Numbered from the stretch's first letter, positions 34,598-43,434 are shown. The stretch: DNA of 64,000 bases from Levilactobacillus huananensis (GCF_003946145.1 NZ_RHOC01000002.1:206142-270141); one strand, 5' to 3'. The notes: generated by a model from the sequence alone, not told the origin. Numbers and translations are program-made.

Positions 34598-35410
34598 ATG
34601 AACCTTAAATGGCAATGGCTTCCGATTATCTTAGGGGGTAGTTGGTTAGGGTATCACTGGCTAGGGCAACGAGCAGTGCCCGCTGAACCTTTGCGAGCTC
34701 ATCGACAAGATGTTACCTATAGCCAGACACCGACACTCGTGATTCCAGGCTGGGCGGGAAATGCCTGGACCTTCAATAGGTTTTTACAATGGTTATCGCG
34801 AACGGGATATGCGCACAAGGTCCTGACTGTGCACGTCAGTTGGACCGGTAAATTACGGTTCAGTGGACAATGGGATGGAACTGGAGAGAATCCGGTGATT
34901 CAAGTTTTATTTGATCACAGTGCGACCCGTGGTTATCAGCAACAGGTTCTGTGGTTGACGGCGATTCTGCGCGCTTTGAAGCAACGCTATGGCGTGACGA
35001 GTTACAACGTTGTGGCTCATTCTTGGGGCGGTAGCGCCGCCATTCATGCTTTAGTGCGTCATGGGCATCACGCCGAGTTACCAGTTCTCCACCGGTTAGT
35101 TCTCTTGGGGGCACCGGTAGATGAGGGGAGCCTGGAAGTCCCTGATGTGTCCTATCAGCGATTGAGAGCGGCGAAACATCACTTGATGGTTCATCCTAAG
35201 GCTCGAATCATTAACGTCTATGGGACGCTCTCAGGTCATCTGACAGATGGCTCAGTTCCGGTTAGTCAGATCACGCCACTGCGCGCGGTCGTGAGTGGCA
35301 GTCCAGTCGGTTATATGGAAATTCATGTTCCGGCTACTAGCCATCGGCAATTGCACGCCACCGAGCGAATGTGGCGTTTGATTGCGACCCAGGTCTGGGT
35401 TAAGGCTTAG
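34598..35410 (+). CDS. Alpha/beta hydrolase, DUF915 family (second copy)
   Basis: 270 residues. An N-terminal hydrophobic stretch (residues 5-25) acts as anchor or signal. Oxyanion region LVIPGWAGNAW; nucleophile elbow AHSWGGSAA near residue 145; LTDGSVP probably holds the acid and ATSHRQLH the histidine. It has the same plan as the protein at 12536 but differs much in sequence, so it is an old paralog. ATG with AGGGGGA upstream. Monocistronic. Predicted to act outside the membrane; substrate unknown. Confidence 0.86.
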   Translation: MNLKWQWLPIILGGSWLGYHWLGQRAVPAEPLRAHRQDVTYSQTPTLVIPGWAGNAWTFNRFLQWLSRTGYAHKVLTVHVSWTGKLRFSGQWDGTGENPVIQVLFDHSATRGYQQQVLWLTAILRALKQRYGVTSYNVVAHSWGGSAAIHALVRHGHHAELPVLHRLVLLGAPVDEGSLEVPDVSYQRLRAAKHHLMVHPKARIINVYGTLSGHLTDGSVPVSQITPLRAVVSGSPVGYMEIHVPATSHRQLHATERMWRLIATQVWVKA

Positions 35411-35426
35411 TTGAGACTAGTGGGCA

Positions 35427-35462
35427 AATTAAAAAGGGCCAGGATAACTATCCTAGACCCTG
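35427..35462 (-). terminator. Terminator between the hydrolase and HAD genes
   Basis: AGGATA and TATCCT with outer GGG/CCC pairs; on the minus strand it is followed by TTTTTAATTTG, so it mainly serves the HAD gene. Confidence 0.75.
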
Positions 35463-35478
35463 AATAATTTAGCTGGTT

Positions 35479-36297
35479 TTAAACTTTGTCTGTTAAGATA
35501 GCATCGATGACATCAAGAACGCCATCGTGATCGTTATCGGTCTTGGTGATGAGGTCAGCGACCTGTTTTACGGTGTCGGTCCCATTGCACATTGCAACAC
35601 CAAGCCCGACGTGGGCGAGCATTTCTTGATCGTTGTCGTTATCACCAAAGGCGGCAATCTCAGTCGGTTTGATTCCCCATGAGTCTGCCAGCTGATGGAG
35701 ACCAATGGCCTTGTTCATGTGGGGGGGAATGATATCGATACTCCCAAAGCCACTCGCTGTCGCGTGAATTTCTGTAGGGAAGCGGTCATTGATTTTAGCT
35801 GCTAAGGCTTGAATCGATTCATTGGGCCACTCACCGTTAACCTTGTAGAAGGTGTCGTTGACCTGTGTTAGGTCGTCAACGAGGACGATGTTGTTAAAGA
35901 AATATGCCTGTGAAGCCGGATCGTTGGTGCGATCAGCGCGGTTGATGTAGGTTCCATGAGCTCCGGATAATCGAAGTACTTGTGGCCGTAATGTGTCGTC
36001 AGCAAGAATGGTACGAACGATCTCGTGAACCACGGGTGTGGGAATTGCATCTTCGAAGAGGACCTGATCCCCACTCGTGATAAGACCGCCATTCTCGGCG
36101 ACAAACGTCTTAATCGCTGGTGTCGGCGCGAAGACGTCATGAAGGTGGCCGAGACTGTTGCCACTTGCGATGACAAAGTGAATACCTGCGGCGTGAAGCC
36201 GATCGAGTTGTTCATGGAAGCGGGGCTGATTATATTGGCGCTGTGAGTTAAGAAAGGTTCCGTCAACATCTGTTGCAATGAGTTTAATTCGAGTCAT
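35479..36297 (-). CDS. Cof-type HAD sugar-phosphatase
   Basis: 272 residues. HAD motif I LIATDVDGTFLNSQ (residues 6-18, nucleophile Asp11), motif II in VIASGNS, motif III lysine in PPHMNKAIGL, and motif IV FGDNDNDQEML near 215. The alpha/beta cap between motifs II and III marks it as a Cof/YidA-type (IIB) phosphatase, normally acting on sugar phosphates or other small phosphoesters. ATG follows AAGGAGA. Alone on its transcript. Confidence 0.92.
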   Translation of the reverse strand: MTRIKLIATDVDGTFLNSQRQYNQPRFHEQLDRLHAAGIHFVIASGNSLGHLHDVFAPTPAIKTFVAENGGLITSGDQVLFEDAIPTPVVHEIVRTILADDTLRPQVLRLSGAHGTYINRADRTNDPASQAYFFNNIVLVDDLTQVNDTFYKVNGEWPNESIQALAAKINDRFPTEIHATASGFGSIDIIPPHMNKAIGLHQLADSWGIKPTEIAAFGDNDNDQEMLAHVGLGVAMCNGTDTVKQVADLITKTDNDHDGVLDVIDAILTDKV

Positions 36298-36484
36298 ACC
36301 GGTCTCCTTATTCGTTTAGATTTTGTTAACATTAATGATACGGGCTTCTGTTTGGGATTTCAATGTTCTAAGCTGGAAGAAATATGACAAAAAGGTTGCG
36401 GATCACTAGTTTTTTCATTCGTAATGCTATAAAATATTAATGAATCGGTAACATAAAGACTGAAAATAGGGGCTATAATAAATG

Positions 36485-36530
36485 GTTAGCGGGTAAGAAT
36501 AGTAACCGCTAGCGTAAGCTTACCGCTAGC
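36485..36530 (+). promoter_or_regulatory. Repeated half-sites upstream of the MarR gene
   Basis: TAACCGCTAGC (36503) and TTACCGCTAGC (36520) are direct repeats, and GTTAGCGGGTAA (36485) is the same element inverted. GTAAGCTTAC (36514) between them is a perfect palindrome. They lie 30-70 bases before the start, as expected of an autoregulatory MarR operator. Confidence 0.65.
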
Positions 36531-36557
36531 TCAACTGGAAAGGAAGAAAGCAAAAAA

Positions 36558-36941
36558 ATGACGCAAACGAACGATTTAAACCAATCCTTGGAATGGTTCT
36601 CCCAGCTCCAAAAAATTATGCGGCCAGTAACGACGATTAAAACGGAGGATATCACAATTTCTCTGGAACAATTTAATCTGTTACATGCTATCACCACGCA
36701 ACGAGAGGAATTCACGCCAACCAAGTTTGCCGGCCAAATTGGCGTCTCTAAATCCATGATTTCCGGGCAAATTTCCCGGTTGTTGCGGGCGGGGTTAATT
36801 GAAAGTATCGCCTCAACGGTTGACCGGCGGCAACACAATCTCAAGTTAACGCCAGACGGTGTTAAGGTTTACACGTCTGTTCGTGGTCAGGTTGTTGACC
36901 GCTTGAGCAAGTTGCATGATGACATTTCAAAATTAATGTAA
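36558..36941 (+). CDS. MarR-family transcriptional regulator
   Basis: 127 residues. Winged-helix core: LEQFNLLHAI, then FAGQIGVSKSMISGQISRLL as recognition helix (residues 55-75), then the wing GLIESIASTVDRRQHNLKLTPDG with the DRR motif. A dimer helix ends the protein. ATG 36558 follows AAAGGAAG. No adjacent transporter or enzyme that would name its ligand; a secreted beta-helix protein follows in the same direction 147 bases later and might be a target. Confidence 0.9.
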   Translation: MTQTNDLNQSLEWFSQLQKIMRPVTTIKTEDITISLEQFNLLHAITTQREEFTPTKFAGQIGVSKSMISGQISRLLRAGLIESIASTVDRRQHNLKLTPDGVKVYTSVRGQVVDRLSKLHDDISKLM

Positions 36942-37088
36942 CAAATTTAAATTAATTTACAATTGAAGCGTAATAGACCTCTATACCAAGTTACTTATAT
37001 TTGTGTAAAATTGAATTAAGATGATCGGTTTCTTATTTTCTTAGTTATAATTGAGCATGAGTAGGACACTTGGAATGGAGGTTTTTTT

Positions 37089-38912
37089 GTGAATTTGCGG
37101 GTAAGACTCAGTTTATTTATGACAGCTGTTGTGGGGACAATGCTGTTTGGCGTGTGTGTTTTCCCTGAATCATTACCGTCAGGTCAAGCTACTGTGGCTC
37201 AAGCGGCAGTGACGGTTAATGCTAAGAACCAGGGGATGGTTGGTGATGGCGAGACGGCGAATAATCGACCGATGCAAGCGATGCTGGATAAGTGGAATCA
37301 AGACGATTTAACGGTTCGCGTGCCTAAGGGAACCTATGTCTTTTATTCTGGAAAAATTTTGTTGCATTCGAATATTACGTTTAAGTTTGATAAAGGCGCC
37401 GTTTTCCGGGTGACCGATGGTAATGAGGTTTACTTTGTCTATCCTAGTCCCCAATCGGGTTACGATGGTGGATTGAAGAATATCACTTGGCAGGGAGCCA
37501 CTTTCCAAGGTGATAAAACCAACATGGGGCAAAGTGTTTTTGTCCAGAGTGTGCATCATGCGCAAAATATTAATTTTCAAAATTGCCTTTTTGATAATGC
37601 GGAGTCGCCTACTGGCCACTACCTTGACCTCGATGGGAGTCACAATATCAAGGTGACAGGGTCTATCTTCACGGGATTCGATGGATCACGAGACTATAAG
37701 GAAGCCATCCAGGTGGACTATTCCAATCAACGAGCGATGTCCTATCAAAACCCGGGGGATCAATATGACGATTTACCAACGTACGGGGTGACTGTGACCG
37801 ATAATCAATTTTTACCGGTTCAGAAAGTCAGTGGGTCCGTCAAAGTTTATGCGCCCAATCCGATTGGAGAACACGCCGTCTATGACGACGGTGCGGGTGG
37901 GATTATTCATGATGTGCGGTTTAGTAACAACACCGTGGTTGATCCTAAGCCGTTAACCAGTTCTGCTGGGAGTGGCATGGCAACGATTCACTTTAAGGGT
38001 ATTTCTAATTTGTGGATCACCGGTAATCGGTTTATCAATCGACATGTTTTGGGTTCGGGAGACTACATTTATTTGCGAAACACGCTGCCAGCCTATCAGA
38101 TGAAAAATATAAATATTGAGAATAATACGTTTACAGATGTTAATCCGATCAAGAGTTATGTGCATTTGGATAGTCGCTATGCGACGAACCCCATGACGCA
38201 AGTGACAATTACTGGGAATAAGGCGACGACGCAAAGAAATCAGGCTCAGTTCCTCATGAGTAACTTCCCCATGGGGGATAATACGGTCGCTAAGAATTCA
38301 ATTAAGAAGACTAAAAAGACGAGTACAGTTGTTAAACCACAGCGACCGATCAAGCCGACTAATGTTGTCCACAACACTAGCCAAAAGCTTAAGAAGCGTA
38401 AACAGACGAATAAACATGAAGACTACTTCAAGGGGCTAGCGTCGCAACATGCCCAATTGAGTAAAAAACATCAAGGCTATACACTCTACAACCATATCAA
38501 GGGCCATAAAAATTGGAATGTGCTAAAGTTCAAGTGGAAATCAATTAAGACCAAACGGGTTTATCTTGATATGCGTGCACAAGCTGATACTGGTAAATGG
38601 TATCGAATTAGATTTAGTAAAAAGACTAATGCCAAAAAGTATTGGATTCGTAAGGGGGCATTAACCTTCGACAAATTCACTAGTGAGGCCTTCGATCACG
38701 AGGCCACGTTGGTTAAGGTCTATCCGGTTTATACGCGACCGTTCAATGACCCGTTGCTAGCACAGCAGAGGGGAACCACAGGAGATATCACTGAGCGTGT
38801 CGTGCAGATTACTAGACGGGTTCGACGGAAGACCTCGAGTGGGTCCGTTACCACTTTCTATCAGATGAGTAACGGTCTGTGGACTCGAGCCTCAGCCTTT
38901 GAACTACAGTAG
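37089..38912 (+). CDS. Secreted parallel beta-helix protein (pectate-lyase-like fold)
   Basis: 607 residues. Signal peptide with cleavage likely after AQA near residue 38. Residues 40-400 look like a right-handed beta-helix: short repeats such as HNIKVTGSIFTGFDG, VTVTDNQF, LWITGNRFINR and INIENNTFTDV. A basic linker (400-450) leads to two SH3/GW-like wall-binding modules, with YTLYNHI, KYWIRKGAL and WTRASAFEL. No LPxTG motif, so it would bind the wall non-covalently. GTG 37089 follows TGGAGG. The fold is used by polysaccharide lyases and hydrolases; I cannot identify catalytic residues, so the substrate is open. Confidence 0.85.
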   Translation: MNLRVRLSLFMTAVVGTMLFGVCVFPESLPSGQATVAQAAVTVNAKNQGMVGDGETANNRPMQAMLDKWNQDDLTVRVPKGTYVFYSGKILLHSNITFKFDKGAVFRVTDGNEVYFVYPSPQSGYDGGLKNITWQGATFQGDKTNMGQSVFVQSVHHAQNINFQNCLFDNAESPTGHYLDLDGSHNIKVTGSIFTGFDGSRDYKEAIQVDYSNQRAMSYQNPGDQYDDLPTYGVTVTDNQFLPVQKVSGSVKVYAPNPIGEHAVYDDGAGGIIHDVRFSNNTVVDPKPLTSSAGSGMATIHFKGISNLWITGNRFINRHVLGSGDYIYLRNTLPAYQMKNINIENNTFTDVNPIKSYVHLDSRYATNPMTQVTITGNKATTQRNQAQFLMSNFPMGDNTVAKNSIKKTKKTSTVVKPQRPIKPTNVVHNTSQKLKKRKQTNKHEDYFKGLASQHAQLSKKHQGYTLYNHIKGHKNWNVLKFKWKSIKTKRVYLDMRAQADTGKWYRIRFSKKTNAKKYWIRKGALTFDKFTSEAFDHEATLVKVYPVYTRPFNDPLLAQQRGTTGDITERVVQITRRVRRKTSSGSVTTFYQMSNGLWTRASAFELQ

Positions 38913-38922
38913 CACTTAGATG

Positions 38923-38967
38923 AAAAGCGTGAATGAAACCGAATTTGATTTCATTCACGCTTTTTGA
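38923..38967 (+). terminator. Terminator of the beta-helix gene
   Basis: AAAAGCGTGAATGAAA and TTTCATTCACGCTTTT pair perfectly around ten bases, followed by T. Confidence 0.93.
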
Positions 38968-39043
38968 TTACGATCAAGGTTGGTGTAGGCGACAACATGG
39001 TAGTCTAGCAGAGAAAGGAAAGGCCACTAATTGGCATTGCAAG

Positions 39044-39111
39044 TGACCACCAGCATTCAAGGGTCACTCTGCCGTAGCATCTACGTTAATAAAAGTGAAT
39101 GCTAGTGGTCA
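39044..39111. repeat. Long inverted repeat in the gap before the Spx-like gene
   Basis: TGACCACCAGCATTCA (39044-39059) pairs with TGAATGCTAGTGGTCA (39096-39111) with one mismatch around 36 bases. No reading frame. The rest of 38968-39265 shows only repeated AGAGTGGA words at 39123 and 39171. Confidence 0.6.
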
Positions 39112-39283
39112 GACAATGAGAAGAGTGGAATCTTCGCAGAAAATTCACTAGTCGGGCTTAAAAAGAGTGGATTCTCTTGCTAAGCTTGGTGTCGTAGGGA
39201 TGTAACGGGTAAAGGATCTTGAGAAATTATTAAAAGGATGCTCGCTGTGGGGGTAATGGGTTTCATCATTTCGAATTGTGGTG

Positions 39284-39327
39284 TACAATGAGAATCATAA
39301 ATTAGCACTCAACAAAAAGAGTGCTAA
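39284..39327 (+). promoter_or_regulatory. CIRCE element (HrcA operator) with its promoter
   Basis: TTAGCACTC (39302-39310) and GAGTGCTAA (39319-39327) are perfect CIRCE arms. The spacer is eight bases instead of the canonical nine. TACAAT (39284) with TTTCAT 17 bases before it is the promoter; the operator covers the start of the transcript. Implies HrcA repression released by heat. Confidence 0.88.
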
Positions 39328-39370
39328 CCCAAGTACCTCATCGAAGAGAAGATAATTGGAGGGCGATTCT

Positions 39371-39802
39371 ATGATTAAAATGTACTTTCATGCAAAAACT
39401 ACCGCGGTAACGAAGGCTATGAAATGGCTTGCGAACCACGACGCCATCTTTACTGCTCGTGATATTAAAAAACAACCTTTGACTCGTGAAGAGATTCTTT
39501 ACATGTTTTCCCTAACAGAAGAAGGCACCGATGACTTGATTTCCACTCGCTCCAAGGCTTACAAGGCCTTACCACAGTCTGTTCAGGACATGGGGATGAA
39601 CGAATTGGTTGATCTCTTACAGCAGAATCCTGGGATTCTGAAGAATCCAATTGTGGTTGATCGCAACAAGTTGGCGACTGGATTTGATTTGGAAACCATC
39701 CGGGAATTCGTGCCAGCCTCTTACCGGAAGAAGGAACTTGCTAGTTTCTTCAAGATTTTAAACGGTGGCAACAAGGGCACATTGGGTGTCTCACCAGCAT
39801 AA
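39371..39802 (+). CDS. Spx/ArsC-family protein without the redox cysteines
   Basis: 143 residues, clearly of the Spx/MgsR branch of the ArsC fold: MIKMYFHAKTTAVTKAMKWL at the start, then FTARDIKKQPLTREEILYMF, RSKAYKAL, NPIVVDRNKLATGF and a C-terminal helix. In Spx the residues after the first strand are SCTSC; here the same stretch reads KTTAVT, so both cysteines of the CxxC switch are missing. Spx binds the RNA polymerase alpha subunit; this variant could still do so, but not sense oxidation that way. ATG 39371 has GGAGGG seven bases upstream. Controlled by the CIRCE element. Confidence 0.87.
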   Translation: MIKMYFHAKTTAVTKAMKWLANHDAIFTARDIKKQPLTREEILYMFSLTEEGTDDLISTRSKAYKALPQSVQDMGMNELVDLLQQNPGILKNPIVVDRNKLATGFDLETIREFVPASYRKKELASFFKILNGGNKGTLGVSPA

Positions 39803-39815
39803 AACTCATCAAATG

Positions 39816-39849
39816 AAAAGTTTCGGCCAGTTGGTCGAAACTTTTTTTG
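39816..39849 (+). terminator. Terminator of the Spx-like gene
   Basis: AAAGTTTCG and CGAAACTTT pair around GCCAGTTGGT, followed by TTTT. Confidence 0.9.
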
Positions 39850-39946
39850 TGGGCAATTATGTGCGAAATGTGAGCTGTACCGGCAGGTAAAACGCTTTAT
39901 GCAAATAATCAGAATGATCGCTATTTATTATGAAAAGTTTACATTT

Positions 39947-39960
39947 TGGAAGCGGTGTCA
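39947..39960 (+). promoter_or_regulatory. cre site upstream of glpF
   Basis: TGGAAGCGGTGTCA differs from TGWAANCGNTNWCA at one position. It lies about 90 bases before glpF, near a TGGTAGACT -10-like element at 39988. Indicates CcpA control. Confidence 0.7.
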
Positions 39961-40049
39961 AATTTACCGTCGTTACTTAGAAGGGCTATGGTAGACTATT
40001 AATAGTTCAAAATTTGAGGACAAAAACTAACAAGGTGGGTGTTTGTGTT

Positions 40050-40757
40050 ATGAGTGGCTTTATGGGTGAGTTCTTAGGGACCATGATTTTAATCGTCTTG
40101 GGTGCCGGAACTGGAGCAAGTATTAATTTAAACAAAACCTATGCCAAAGGATCTAACTGGACATATGTGAGTTTAGCGTGGGGAATGGCTGTGACTATGG
40201 GGGTTTACGTGGCTGGCATGTTTGGCTCAGATGGACACTTGAATCCAGCCGTCACGATTGGGTTTGCACTCTTTGGGTACTTCCCTTGGGCGCACGTAGG
40301 GGCCTATCTCTTGGGCCAATTTCTGGGTGCTTTTGTCGGCGCTGCCATTGTAATTCTGCAATTCTACCCACACTTTAAAGCGTCACCAGATGAGGCATCT
40401 GGTAATTCGGTGGGAATCTTTGCCACTCGGCCGGCAATCAAGAATCCTACGTTTAACTTCATCTCAGAAGTTGTGGCCACTTGGGCCTTCATTTTCATTC
40501 TCCTGAACTTGGGGAACTTCACGACTGGATTGAAACCCTTCATGGTAGGGCTGCTGATCATGACCATTGGAATGGCTTTAGGAACAACGACCGGATTCGC
40601 CTTGAATCCCGCCCGTGACTGGGGGCCACGACTGGCTTACACCATTCTGCCTGTTCCTAATAAGGGCGCAGCCGAATGGAACTACGCCTGGGTCCCAATG
40701 TGTGGTCCGATTGTCGGCGGAATTCTTGCGGCGGGTATGCAATATTTATTAAACTAA
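40050..40757 (+). CDS. glpF: Glycerol uptake facilitator (MIP family)
   Basis: 235 residues, six membrane segments and two half-helices. The two NPA boxes are intact: GHLNPAVTIGFALFG and FALNPARDWGPRL. The Asp after the second NPAR marks an aquaglyceroporin rather than a water-only channel. It lets glycerol, and probably related small solutes, cross the membrane passively. ATG 40050 has AAGGTGG upstream; the frame is open to a TTG at 40014, which lacks one. No glycerol kinase is adjacent. Confidence 0.92.
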   Translation: MSGFMGEFLGTMILIVLGAGTGASINLNKTYAKGSNWTYVSLAWGMAVTMGVYVAGMFGSDGHLNPAVTIGFALFGYFPWAHVGAYLLGQFLGAFVGAAIVILQFYPHFKASPDEASGNSVGIFATRPAIKNPTFNFISEVVATWAFIFILLNLGNFTTGLKPFMVGLLIMTIGMALGTTTGFALNPARDWGPRLAYTILPVPNKGAAEWNYAWVPMCGPIVGGILAAGMQYLLN

Positions 40758-40791
40758 CTGAAAAATAGGCCACTCTCGTGGTGGAAGATTT

Positions 40792-40822
40792 AAGGCGTGG
40801 AATTTGTGCCACGCCTTTTTTG
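40792..40822 (+). terminator. Terminator of glpF
   Basis: AAGGCGTGG and CCACGCCTT pair around AATTTGTG, followed by TTTT. Confidence 0.92.
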
Positions 40823-41209
40823 TGATCTATTTTTGATGAATTTTTAAATAAATGAAATTGATTGAGATCCTTTCGGCAAGAGGTTTTTAAGACTACTAAT
40901 ATCCAAAACTGGATAAATGTAACACGTCTATTTTTCCGAGTTGCTAGTACTGAATTCAAGCTAAATTACTAAATTGAGCTTACAAATCGCTTCTATATCA
41001 GCGATTCGGGGAAACTGATACATAATTAAAAAATAATTATAAGCAAATAGCTATGCTAATGAACGGTTTTAAGTATACAGTGGATCTTTTTCATAATACT
41101 CGTTATAATGAGGCTGTGATCAGGCAACACAATTAACCGAAACTATTAGCTGTGATGCCGATTATTCATGCGGTTGTGTATCAAGTTGAGGATCATTTGA
41201 GGAGGGCTT
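40823..41209 (+). other. A/T-rich gap before the first adhesin
   Basis: No reading frame of interest. A TATAAT at 41104 with a poor -35 box (TGGATC, 17 bases upstream) is the likely promoter of the following surface protein, leaving a leader of about 100 bases. Nothing else is recognised. Confidence 0.5.
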
Positions 41210-43381
41210 ATGATGTTTCATTCTGAGGATAAGAATATTCACTACAAAATGTATAAAAAAGGGAAGACCTGGATTTTTGCCGGAATCGTAACAGCAACCT
41301 TGGCTGTTGGGGTGGCAGCACCACAAGCCGCTCATGCCGATACAACCGCCGAAGGGACAACGGCGACAGCCAAACTGGATGAACAGTCTTCGACCGGCGA
41401 GGTCACGCTGACGACGCCAAAAGTGGAAACTGACGACCTGGAGACTGAACAGGATCCTGTAATTACTCAGGAGCCGGCTGCACAAGAGGATTTACAGCAA
41501 CCAGAAAAACAGCCAGAACAGTCGGACAAACTCGCTCAGCCGGATCAAGAAGACGCTGAAAAAAACAGCCAGAGTGAGTCGACTGATAAAAATGTAACCG
41601 CTACCGTTGGTGGTCAGAAGATGACTTCTACTGATGGCCAGTCCACAGATGCTTCGAATACGTCACAGGATTCATCGACACCGATTGAGGCACGGGTCAA
41701 AAAATTAGCCAAGTCTGTTCAGGCTCCGGTGGCGACACCCAAAACGTTGGTTCGAGATATTGAATCTATCGATCAGTGGATGCCTAATAAAAAACTGCAG
41801 CAAGTGGTCTTGCTACAGTTACGTCAACAGAATCCGGGGAAAACTTGGAATAGCGTAGCTGATATTACGCAAGATGATATGGCGTTATTGACGAGTCTTG
41901 TAGCCTATGGGTCTAGCCAATCTGGCGGAATCGATACCTACAACGATCGGAAGCCGTTTTCGATTGAGGGCTTGCAATATGCGGTTAATCTGACACGAAT
42001 TGAAATGGGAACGGACTTTAACTATGCTTCCCAGAAATACTATGGTGATATTGTCGACATCTCGCCGTTGGCTAAGTTGACTAAGCTTGAAACAGTTTAT
42101 CTGCAGCAAAACCGAATCGCAGATATTACGCCATTAGCCAACTTAAACAATGTGACGAAGTTGCAGCTACAGTTTAATGCCATCTCCGACTTTTCGCCGT
42201 TGGCGGGGCACACTTATAGTACGTTCAGTGCCTCTAATCAGGTGGTCTTCTTACCAACGATTAAGATTAATGCGAAGACGAGAAAATCTCACCTCGTCTT
42301 TCAATTTAAGAATGAAAAGGGAGAAGTCATTCCACTTGAAGGTCGTGGGGGAATTGCTTATCCGGACAGAGTTATTGGATCGGGAAGTTCCACTGACATG
42401 GTCTACAAGCTCTATTGGACCGGTGGTACGCCAACGCCAGATGGCGAAGGTGGGCTGTACTTTACGAATGTTCAAGATCAAATTCCGGGAATGACCAGTT
42501 ATCCAGGCTTTAATATTGACCCCCTTGAAGAGAATTACTATCTTACTGGCGCGGTTACAACCAAATTTCCGGGCGGCTATAGTGTTGATATCGGTGTGAT
42601 TCAGCCCTACGTCCTTGGTGACATGGGGGGGACGGTAACCGCACACTATCAGGATAAGAATGGAAAAGAATTGTCACCTGATGTCGTCCTCGATGATGGT
42701 TTTATCGGTGATGATTACACGACCACAGCGGCGGAAATCGACGGATACACGCTTACTAAAACACCGGATAACGCTAGCGGTAAGTATGTTGAAGGGGCAA
42801 CGGACGTCTACTATATCTATGAACCGAAGACGGATCCTGTTGATCCACCAGTGGTTAATCCGGCAACGGAGGTTACAGTGACCGTTCATTATCAGACAGC
42901 AGACGGTAAGACCGTTGCGCCCGATCAAATTTTTACGGGTAAGTCAGGGACCACTTACACGACTAGTCCGGTTGCGGTTGAGGGGTATGCTTTGGTTGAA
43001 ACACCTGGCAATGCCTCTGGGACTCTGGGAGATGAGGACGTCACCGTAACCTATGTGTATGCGCCAGTCGAAACCGATGGTGATGGTGATCAGGTTGATC
43101 CAGAAGAACCAGATACTGATACCGATACGGACGAGGATGGTAATGATGGGGATGTTGCAACGCCGGATACTGATAACGGCGGTAGTGGCGACCAGATTGT
43201 CACAGGTAAGGACCCCATCCAGAGTGGTACAACGAATTTAGGCAGTCGTCCAGCAACCAACGCTGCCCAAACAATCTTGCCGCAAACGGGTGAACAACAC
43301 CAGGTCACGGGTCTGTGGGGAATTGTCGTTCTACTAGGATCATTATTAGGGTTAGTAGGCACAAGACGAAAGAAACAATAA
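41210..43381 (+). CDS. LPxTG surface protein with leucine-rich repeats and MucBP domains
   Basis: 723 residues. KxYKxGKxW signal peptide: KMYKKGKTWIFAG at residues 13-25, cleaved after HAD near 44. A long Glu/Gln/Asp/Thr-rich stalk runs to about 180, then a conserved SIDQWMPNKKLQ cap and internalin-like LRRs (ISPLAKLTKLETVYLQQNRI, then ITPLANLNNVTKLQLQFN). Two MucBP modules (about 475-545 and 560-630) should bind mucin. An Asp/Gly spacer precedes LPQTGE, a membrane helix and RRKKQ for sortase A anchoring. GGAGGG precedes ATG 41210. Predicted adhesin; paralog of the proteins at 43764 and 46459. Confidence 0.93.
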   Translation: MMFHSEDKNIHYKMYKKGKTWIFAGIVTATLAVGVAAPQAAHADTTAEGTTATAKLDEQSSTGEVTLTTPKVETDDLETEQDPVITQEPAAQEDLQQPEKQPEQSDKLAQPDQEDAEKNSQSESTDKNVTATVGGQKMTSTDGQSTDASNTSQDSSTPIEARVKKLAKSVQAPVATPKTLVRDIESIDQWMPNKKLQQVVLLQLRQQNPGKTWNSVADITQDDMALLTSLVAYGSSQSGGIDTYNDRKPFSIEGLQYAVNLTRIEMGTDFNYASQKYYGDIVDISPLAKLTKLETVYLQQNRIADITPLANLNNVTKLQLQFNAISDFSPLAGHTYSTFSASNQVVFLPTIKINAKTRKSHLVFQFKNEKGEVIPLEGRGGIAYPDRVIGSGSSTDMVYKLYWTGGTPTPDGEGGLYFTNVQDQIPGMTSYPGFNIDPLEENYYLTGAVTTKFPGGYSVDIGVIQPYVLGDMGGTVTAHYQDKNGKELSPDVVLDDGFIGDDYTTTAAEIDGYTLTKTPDNASGKYVEGATDVYYIYEPKTDPVDPPVVNPATEVTVTVHYQTADGKTVAPDQIFTGKSGTTYTTSPVAVEGYALVETPGNASGTLGDEDVTVTYVYAPVETDGDGDQVDPEEPDTDTDTDEDGNDGDVATPDTDNGGSGDQIVTGKDPIQSGTTNLGSRPATNAAQTILPQTGEQHQVTGLWGIVVLLGSLLGLVGTRRKKQ

Positions 43382-43398
43382 AAATGTTTTAAAATATA

Positions 43399-43434
43399 AA
43401 CGGTTGAGAGAAACGTCTCGACCGTTTTTTTGTT
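43399..43434 (+). terminator. Terminator of the first adhesin gene
   Basis: AACGGTTGAGA and TCTCGACCGTT pair (one G-U) and run into TTTTTTT. Confidence 0.92.

Noticed and set aside
36509..36844. Minus-strand frame opposite marR
   Set aside because: It overlaps a clear MarR gene and its operator, with no recognisable protein.
40823..41209. Possible tRNA or riboswitch in the gap before the first adhesin
   Set aside because: No cloverleaf, T-box or known aptamer core is recognisable; the stretch is simply A/T-rich.
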